From positions 1 through 39,420 of the forward strand of contig MWCF01000028.1 in the NCBI GenBank assembly GCA_002069855.1: a stretch of 39,420 bases of DNA, given 5' to 3'. The number at the start of each line of letters is the position of its first letter. The stretch's first letter is position 1. The position numbers and the translations under genes were made by a program. This document shows positions 34,868-39,420 of the stretch, one piece after another. Under the pieces are notes generated by a model. It saw only the letters and a program-made list of their open reading frames with translations. It was not told the DNA's origin and made no database searches. This DNA is from Elusimicrobia bacterium ADurb.Bin231 (GTDB taxonomy: Bacteria; Elusimicrobiota; UBA8919; MWCF01).

Positions 34868-36037
34868 TCACTTTAATTTCTTTACCGCTTCGTCTATCTT
34901 AACAAGCGCCTTTTTTATATTCTCCACGGAATTGGCATACGAAAAACGTAAATATCCTTTCCCGAAAGCACCGAAAGATGTGCCGGAAAGCGCTGCTACT
35001 CCGGCTTCGTTAAGAAGGTAATCCGCAAGTTCTTTTGATGATTTGCCTGTTCCTTTTATATTCGGAAAAACATAAAAAGCCCCGTTGGGATTTTTGCATG
35101 TGAACCCGGGAATTTTATTAAGACCTTCCACTATTACATCCCGTCTTTTTTTAAATTCAGCCACCATTTTCTTCACATCATCTTTAGGACCTTTCAGCGC
35201 CTCTATACATGCGATCTGAGTAAAGGATGCGGTGCAGGATGTGGAATTAGTTTGAAGACGCGCAATGTGCTGGGCAATTTCCCTGTTCATCACGCCGTAC
35301 CCCACGCGCCATCCGGTCATAGCAAATGTTTTTGAAAAACCGTCGAGAATTATAGTTTGATCTTTCATTTCCGGTATGGAAGCTATAGATGAGTGTTTGC
35401 CTTCGTAAATAATTTCGGAGTAAACTTCGTCCGACAGGACAAGGATATCGTCATCTCCTGCTATTATATTGGCAATGCCTTTAAAAGTTTCAGGATCCAC
35501 TATGCCGCCAGTCGGATTCTGCGGAGAATTGAGTATAATCATTTTTGTCAGAGGAGTAACAAGTTTTTTAAAATCATCAACTGTAAAAGAAAAATTATTT
35601 TCCTCGCGAAGAGCGAGATATACCGGTTTTGCTCCGACAAAATTAACCATTGATTCATAGATAGGAAATCCCGGAGAAGGCAGAATCACCTCGTCACCAG
35701 GTCTCAGCCATGTAAGAATGGAAAAGAATATAATTGGTTTGGCGCCAGGAGTTACAACCACTTCATCGGCATCCACTTTTATTCCTCTGGAAGCACTAAT
35801 ATATTCCGCAATCGTTTTTCTAAGTTCAGGAAGACCTGCACTCGGGCCATAATGAGTCCATCCATCATCTATGGCTTTTTTGGCTGCGGTTCTTATATTG
35901 AGAGGAGTGTCGAAATCCGGCTCTCCTATTTCCAAATGAACCACTTCTTTTCCCTTTGCCTCAAGCGCGCGCGCCTTTGCCAAAACTTCAAAAGCCGTTT
36001 CAGTGCCCAACCTCGCCATCCTTATTGCTGTACGCAT
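34868..36037 (-). CDS. Class I/II pyridoxal-phosphate aminotransferase (aspartate aminotransferase type)
   Basis: 389 aa, with GGAGGG before the ATG. Fold-type I motifs: HLEIGEPDFDTP near 34-45, YGPSAGLPELR, TPGAKPIIFF, LNSPQNPTGG with the conserved asparagine, LSDEVYSEI (aspartate and tyrosine), the PLP lysine in DGFSKTFAMTGWRVGY near residue 235, and a C-terminal LRFSYANS arginine. It transfers amino groups between an amino acid (probably aspartate or an aromatic) and 2-oxoglutarate. Its relation to the nucleoside genes is not evident and it may be a general housekeeping enzyme. It starts about 30 bp after the DnaA-like gene. Confidence 0.92.
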   Translation of the reverse strand: MRTAIRMARLGTETAFEVLAKARALEAKGKEVVHLEIGEPDFDTPLNIRTAAKKAIDDGWTHYGPSAGLPELRKTIAEYISASRGIKVDADEVVVTPGAKPIIFFSILTWLRPGDEVILPSPGFPIYESMVNFVGAKPVYLALREENNFSFTVDDFKKLVTPLTKMIILNSPQNPTGGIVDPETFKGIANIIAGDDDILVLSDEVYSEIIYEGKHSSIASIPEMKDQTIILDGFSKTFAMTGWRVGYGVMNREIAQHIARLQTNSTSCTASFTQIACIEALKGPKDDVKKMVAEFKKRRDVIVEGLNKIPGFTCKNPNGAFYVFPNIKGTGKSSKELADYLLNEAGVAALSGTSFGAFGKGYLRFSYANSVENIKKALVKIDEAVKKLK

Positions 36038-36068
36038 AACAACCCTCCTTAATTATGAAATGTTGACA

Positions 36069-37415
36069 TCAATATATAAACATAGTTATATCTAATAATA
36101 TATTTAAATATTTGTATTGTTTATTCAAATCCGTATACGGAATTATTTCCGCGCTAAGTTCGTTGGATTCGAATGCTTCAAAAAGATTGTTTTCAAAATT
36201 TTCGTCCGACGCCGTATTAGGCGGAGGAAGAAGAATAATCGCGATATTCACTTTATTCGTCTTGCACAATTCAGCCAACATAAAAGTGTTTACCTTTTTA
36301 GTATGACAGTAATCCTTCTCAAAAACAGATTCAAGATAAAACTTAAACTTATTTTTCAATATAACTTCGCGGAATTGCGCTTTCATTTTTTGAAATTCTT
36401 TTTCGCATCCTTCCGGATAAAAAAACGCGGCATTGACAGGCCTAAGATTGCCAATCGCATCACTTGCCTTAGGTTGTAAAGCGACCGCTGTTTCCGCCGG
36501 AGCGGTAACACCCGGAGACGCGATCTGAGTAGGGACCGGTGTGCTCTCCTGCTGACCGGACTGAGAAGAAGACACACCTGATTCGGGTTGCTCTTCAATG
36601 AACGACGGCTGAGAAACGGATATCCCTGCGGCAGCCGGAGAAGAACCCGCAGCAGCACTGGCTTCTGTTTTTTCGTCAGGCATAAGTTCGCCGATCAATG
36701 TCTGCACGAGCTCGATATTTATACTTGTATTTTCCATTGATGAATAAACATTCAACCTTTTAAGAAATCCTTCCAGTTCTCTAATGTTAGATTTAAGATT
36801 CGTCGCTATATACAGCAAAAGTTTTTCGCTAACCTGTATATTGTCTTCGTTAGCCTTTTTTTTCAATATAGCAATTCTCGTTTCCAAATCAGCGGGTTTT
36901 ATATCCGCTATAAGCCCCCATTCAAACCTTGATTGAAGACGCTCTTCTATACCTGACAATTTTTTCGGAGGCTTATCGGAAGTAAGTACTATCTGCTTGC
37001 CGCTATCATGCAAAATATTAAAAGTATGAAAAAATTCTTCCTGTATAGATTCTCCCTGCGAGAGGAATTGCACATCGTCAACGAGCAACAAATCCAGCGT
37101 CCTGTAATGACTGCGAAATTCGCTTATATTTCCGTTCTTAACGGCTTCTATCACTTCTGAAATAAATTTTTCGGTAGTTATGTAAGAAATTTTTACCAAA
37201 GGATTTTGCACTTTTATATAATTGCCAATGGCATGCATTATATGCGTTTTGCCAAGCCCGACTCCGCCGTAAATAAAAAGCGGATTATATTTCTTGCCGG
37301 GATGGCGCGCCACGGCAAAGGCAGCGGCCTGCACAAAATTATTGTTTGCGCCCACGATAAATTCGTCAAAAGTATATTTCGGGTTCAACTGGGCAATCCC
37401 GTTGTAATCAGCCAC
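36069..37415 (-). CDS. DnaA-type AAA+ ATPase lacking DnaA domains I and IV, with a novel C-terminal domain
   Basis: 448 aa with a GTG start preceded by GGAGGAG. The protein enters DnaA domain III almost at once (LNPKYTFDEFIVGANN, residues 10-25). ATPase elements: Walker A GGVGLGKTH (50-58), Walker B LLLVDDVQ (109-116), sensor 1 VLTSDKPP, arginine finger area GIEERLQSRFEWG (155-167), and sensor 2 NIRELEGFL (210-218). After residue about 245 comes a 75-residue Ala/Ser/Pro/Gln-rich linker. The C-terminal 120 residues (FFYPEGCEKEF..., IAIILLPPP, AEIIPYTDL, LNILLDITMF) look alpha/beta and are unlike the DNA-binding domain IV helix-turn-helix. It is therefore not the replication initiator. An Hda-like regulator or a signal-controlled AAA+ switch is possible. 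Confidence 0.85.
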   Translation of the reverse strand: MADYNGIAQLNPKYTFDEFIVGANNNFVQAAAFAVARHPGKKYNPLFIYGGVGLGKTHIMHAIGNYIKVQNPLVKISYITTEKFISEVIEAVKNGNISEFRSHYRTLDLLLVDDVQFLSQGESIQEEFFHTFNILHDSGKQIVLTSDKPPKKLSGIEERLQSRFEWGLIADIKPADLETRIAILKKKANEDNIQVSEKLLLYIATNLKSNIRELEGFLKRLNVYSSMENTSINIELVQTLIGELMPDEKTEASAAAGSSPAAAGISVSQPSFIEEQPESGVSSSQSGQQESTPVPTQIASPGVTAPAETAVALQPKASDAIGNLRPVNAAFFYPEGCEKEFQKMKAQFREVILKNKFKFYLESVFEKDYCHTKKVNTFMLAELCKTNKVNIAIILLPPPNTASDENFENNLFEAFESNELSAEIIPYTDLNKQYKYLNILLDITMFIY

Positions 37416-37426
37416 TTCTCCTCCGT

Positions 37427-38110
37427 TTAATCATCCTTTTTAATGTCTTTTATGTTGCATGGATCAAATATGTCAAAAACAGGAACAAAGGGTTTTTCCG
37501 TTTTTTTCTCTACCTGTTTTTTATCTCCGCCCGCAGGTTCTGGAATAGTTTTATCCGGCGAAATATTGTCCATATTCCCGGCGGCCGGAGAAGTTTCATT
37601 TAAAATTTTAGGGGCGACAAAAACATCAGGAACAAACGGAACTTTCCTGCCATATTCCACGCGCTCTTCTTTTTTTTCTATCTTAGAATCAACCTTATTA
37701 GTGTCAATCTTTTCATGAACCACAGCGGATTGAAGCGGCGCCGCAAACGCGGCAGTTCCCCCCATATCAGGGTTGGCAGCGACAGTTCGCGTTTCTTCCT
37801 CTTGTTTCCCCATAATCTTTTGAGACGATATATCTTCTTTCTTTTCCGTATTAATACCAGCAAGCAGTTCAGGCGAATTCCTGAATTCAGTTAATTTAGA
37901 GTTCATCTCTTCTACATCGGCATCAGATAAATCGTAAAAATAAAACGAATACGTATAATCCGGATCTTTAACTCGCCACGGTTGCCCCATCCGGTCTCTA
38001 AAAAATTCTCTTAAAGAAGCCAGATCGTTCTGATCGCATTTGATATAAACCCTATAACGACCGGGTTGGATAGTGGAAGTGTACGGCACTATTTTCCAAT
38101 TTTCTATCAT
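37427..38110 (-). CDS. Uncharacterised protein cotranscribed with the DnaA-like ATPase
   Basis: 227 aa, not recognised. Residues 1-80 form a small aromatic-rich domain (MIENWKIVPYTSTIQPGRYR, then DYTYSFYFYDLSDADVEEMN) with alternating strands and helices. From residue 85 on it is low-complexity and charged (K, E, D, A, P), suggesting a disordered tail. Near the end the phrase PFVP(V/D).F repeats (KVPFVPDVFVAPK and EKPFVPVFDIFDP), possibly short docking motifs. The stop is 11 bp before the GTG of the DnaA-like gene, so the two products probably work together. No signal peptide or membrane segment. Confidence 0.72.
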   Translation of the reverse strand: MIENWKIVPYTSTIQPGRYRVYIKCDQNDLASLREFFRDRMGQPWRVKDPDYTYSFYFYDLSDADVEEMNSKLTEFRNSPELLAGINTEKKEDISSQKIMGKQEEETRTVAANPDMGGTAAFAAPLQSAVVHEKIDTNKVDSKIEKKEERVEYGRKVPFVPDVFVAPKILNETSPAAGNMDNISPDKTIPEPAGGDKKQVEKKTEKPFVPVFDIFDPCNIKDIKKDD

Positions 38111-38235
38111 CAGTCAGCCTCGTTAAACTTTTAGAGTAATATCACACGGATATCTACGGACAGCAAAACATATTCCGATTCCGTCTCATATTCTATTTTA
38201 TCAAAGATTTCTTCAAAATTATACGGTCGCAGCTA

Positions 38236-38526
38236 TTATTCGCGAACAATCTTTATCGCTTTTTCCTGTATCAATTCCAAAGCCAAAGGACCTATAATAG
38301 CGTCTTTGGAAATCTTAATTGTCCTTTCGCCTTTTTGAACTACCTTTCTGATTTCATATTCAGTTATTAACTGCCTATTGTTATTTAATGATGAATATGA
38401 TTCTATCCATCGCTTTTTTGTGAAAAAACCGGATTTATATGATACGCCGCCAGCACAATTGCCCTTTTTGCTGCTATTAAGCAAATTTTCACAAACTATA
38501 TCAATAATATCCTGTTCTTTCAACAT
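38236..38526 (-). CDS. Small microcompartment-associated protein with EutT/PduL-like segment
   Basis: 96 aa. In-frame TGA and TAA just upstream of the ATG fix the start. The C-terminal half reads LITEYEIRKVVQKGERTIKI, then DAIIGPLALELIQEKAIKIVRE. This matches the pattern 'IT...(I/L)R......I.....(I/L)(T)P.A.EL...k.I.I' seen at the N-terminus of EutT and in other proteins encoded in microcompartment loci; here glycine replaces the usual threonine before proline. The N-terminal half (VCENLLNSSKKGNCAGGVSYKSGFF) is not recognised. It lies 38 bp behind the shell protein gene. A role as a lumen or assembly-associated factor is inferred from the motif and neighbours. Confidence 0.6.
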   Translation of the reverse strand: MLKEQDIIDIVCENLLNSSKKGNCAGGVSYKSGFFTKKRWIESYSSLNNNRQLITEYEIRKVVQKGERTIKISKDAIIGPLALELIQEKAIKIVRE

Positions 38527-38564
38527 TTTTTATCACAAGCCAGAGTCGATAATCTGACAAATCG

Positions 38565-38858
38565 TTAAAATCCCGCTTCTATTTTTTTAAGAACTTTTTC
38601 AAGCTGCGCGTCAGGTCTCGGTATCACATGTATGGAAACAAGCTCTCCGACCTTTTGCGCGGCCGCAGCGCCCGCCTCTACCGCGGCTCTGACAGCGCCG
38701 ACTTCGCCTCTTACCATAGATGTAACAAGCCCTGTCCCGACTTTTTCATAACCGACAAGCCGGACTTTCGCGGCTTTTACCATAGCATCGCTCGCCTCTA
38801 TCATCCCTACAAGGCCTCGCGTTTCAATCATACCCAATGCTTCTTTTAAATCTGCCAT
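38565..38858 (-). CDS. Bacterial microcompartment hexameric shell protein (BMC-H, PduA-like)
   Basis: 97 aa with GGGAGG upstream. A single BMC domain covers almost the whole protein: [49 protein letters not shown], and [21 protein letters not shown]. The likely pore loop is KVGTG (39-43), close to the KIGSG of PduA, whose pore passes small polar metabolites. It should form hexameric tiles of a protein shell. Its place between deoC and a EutT/PduL-motif protein indicates a shell around an aldehyde-producing step. Only this one shell gene is inside the window; pentamer and trimer genes would have to lie beyond the right edge. Confidence 0.96.
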   Translation of the reverse strand: MADLKEALGMIETRGLVGMIEASDAMVKAAKVRLVGYEKVGTGLVTSMVRGEVGAVRAAVEAGAAAAQKVGELVSIHVIPRPDAQLEKVLKKIEAGF

Positions 38859-38883
38859 CTGTTATACCTCCCTATAAACAACA

Positions 38884-38912
38884 ATTATAAATTGCAAAAG
38901 GAAAATTGGAAA
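38884..38912 (-). promoter_or_regulatory. Candidate promoter upstream of the shell protein gene
   Basis: Minus-strand -10 TATAAT (38884-38889) with a weak -35 TTTCCA (38907-38912) at 17-bp spacing, about 25 bp before the BMC-H ATG. It lies in the 111-bp AT-rich gap behind deoC. It may boost shell protein expression relative to deoC. Confidence 0.4.
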
Positions 38913-38969
38913 TTATTTATTCAAAAAAAAGTAAATCTTTCTTTTTCCTTATTTCTTTTGTAATTATTT

Positions 38970-39420
38970 TTAATATTTTCCTTTACCTGGATCCGAACCA
39001 AGCACTATCGCCACAGACGCCGATGCCCCTATTCTTGTGGCGCCGGCCGCAACCATCTTTCTCGCGTCGTCTTGAGTTCTGACTCCGCCGGAAGCTTTTA
39101 CTCCCATCAATGGTCCAACTGTTTCGCGCATAAGCTGTATGTCTTCAACAGTCGCTCCTGAAGGACCGAACCCTGTGGATGTCTTAACAAAATCCGCTCC
39201 GGCCTGTTTTGACAATTGACACGCCTTTATCTTTTCTTCTTTTGTAAGATACGTGGTTTCAAGTATCACTTTTAAAATTTTACCGCGGGTAGCTTCTCTG
39301 ACGGCTTTAATATCCTCAAGAACAAAAGCATAGTTCCCGCTTTTTATAGCGCCTACATTAATTACCATATCTATTTCATCTGCGCCGTTGGCAATAGCGT
39401 CTCTTGCCTCAATTACTTTT
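38970..39420 (-). CDS. deoC: Deoxyribose-phosphate aldolase (5' part outside window)
   Basis: 150 codons of the C-terminal part; the frame continues past the right edge, so the start is not visible. An ATG at 39368 is internal: the codons before it read [13 protein letters not shown], the conserved DeoC strand. Active-site elements are [23 protein letters not shown] with the Schiff-base lysine, and VKASGGVRT with the second lysine; [10 protein letters not shown] binds the phosphate. It cleaves 2-deoxyribose 5-phosphate into acetaldehyde and glyceraldehyde 3-phosphate. The adjacent shell protein suggests this happens inside a microcompartment that confines the acetaldehyde. The substrate is supplied by the nucleoside phosphorylases and DeoB in this window. 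Confidence 0.95.
   Translation of the reverse strand, partial: KVIEARDAIANGADEIDMVINVGAIKSGNYAFVLEDIKAVREATRGKILKVILETTYLTKEEKIKACQLSKQAGADFVKTSTGFGPSGATVEDIQLMRETVGPLMGVKASGGVRTQDDARKMVAAGATRIGASASVAIVLGSDPGKGKY

Noticed and set aside
36069-38235. DnaA-like gene as a marker of the replication origin
   Set aside because: The protein lacks the DNA-binding domain IV, no cluster of TTATCCACA-type boxes is visible nearby, and dnaN, recF or gyrB are not adjacent.
38970-39368. A complete 132-aa aldolase starting at 39368
   Set aside because: The frame is open and clearly DeoC-like upstream of that ATG to the window edge, so the gene is truncated by the window.

Overview
This 39.4-kb window is chromosomal DNA from an AT-rich bacterium. 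Every gene I can support (about 33, plus one small-ORF candidate) lies on the minus strand, so transcription runs from high to low coordinates. There is no rRNA, tRNA, CRISPR array or transposase. PorV/PorQ-family and type-IX-like sorting domains, a PduA-like microcompartment shell protein and a DnaA-like protein without a DNA-binding domain suggest a poorly characterised Gram-negative, probably anaerobic, candidate-phylum lineage. The phylum cannot be fixed from this window.

Right end (about 36-39.4 kb, transcribed first): a 5'-truncated deoxyribose-phosphate aldolase (deoC), a BMC-H shell protein and a 96-aa protein with a EutT/PduL-like segment. They are followed by an uncharacterised two-gene unit of a 227-aa protein and a DnaA-type AAA+ ATPase that lacks DnaA domains I and IV. 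This looks like the edge of a microcompartment locus built around deoxyribose 5-phosphate cleavage.

Middle (about 20-36 kb): aminotransferase, an unusual transketolase, adenine deaminase, a possible 31-aa ORF, phosphopentomutase (deoB), a radical-SAM/SPASM/TPR protein, a PiT phosphate transporter with its DUF47 partner, purine nucleoside phosphorylase, a RecJ with a complete DnaQ-type exonuclease inserted in it, pyrimidine-nucleoside phosphorylase, a small membrane protein and a TIM-barrel epimerase-like protein. Phosphorolysis of nucleosides consumes phosphate and yields (deoxy)ribose 1-phosphate. DeoB converts this to the 5-phosphate, DeoC cleaves deoxyribose 5-phosphate to acetaldehyde and glyceraldehyde 3-phosphate, and transketolase handles ribose carbon.

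A compact, strongly AT-rich type II restriction-modification pair (17.7-19.8 kb) with a hairpin-rich non-coding flank appears to have inserted between the first TIM-barrel gene and a tightly coupled operon. That operon (about 9.9-17.6 kb) encodes P-loop kinase A, a DHH phosphoesterase, MTA phosphorylase, a second TIM-barrel protein, P-loop kinase B, a TPR protein, adenosine deaminase, a third P-loop protein and DUF3006. Its paired paralogues suggest an undescribed nucleoside or sugar-phosphate pathway.

Left end (1-9.7 kb): an exported-protein operon (two-HKD phospholipase-D-like enzyme with a sorting domain, PorV-like barrel, two tandem ComEC-like metallo-beta-lactamase proteins), then a giant fibronectin-III surface protein behind a near-consensus promoter. 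Taken together, the window could encode a DNA or nucleoside scavenging lifestyle: secreted hydrolases, salvage phosphorylases, phosphate uptake and a deoxyribose microcompartment. The individual gene families are read from sequence; the integrated pathway is inference.
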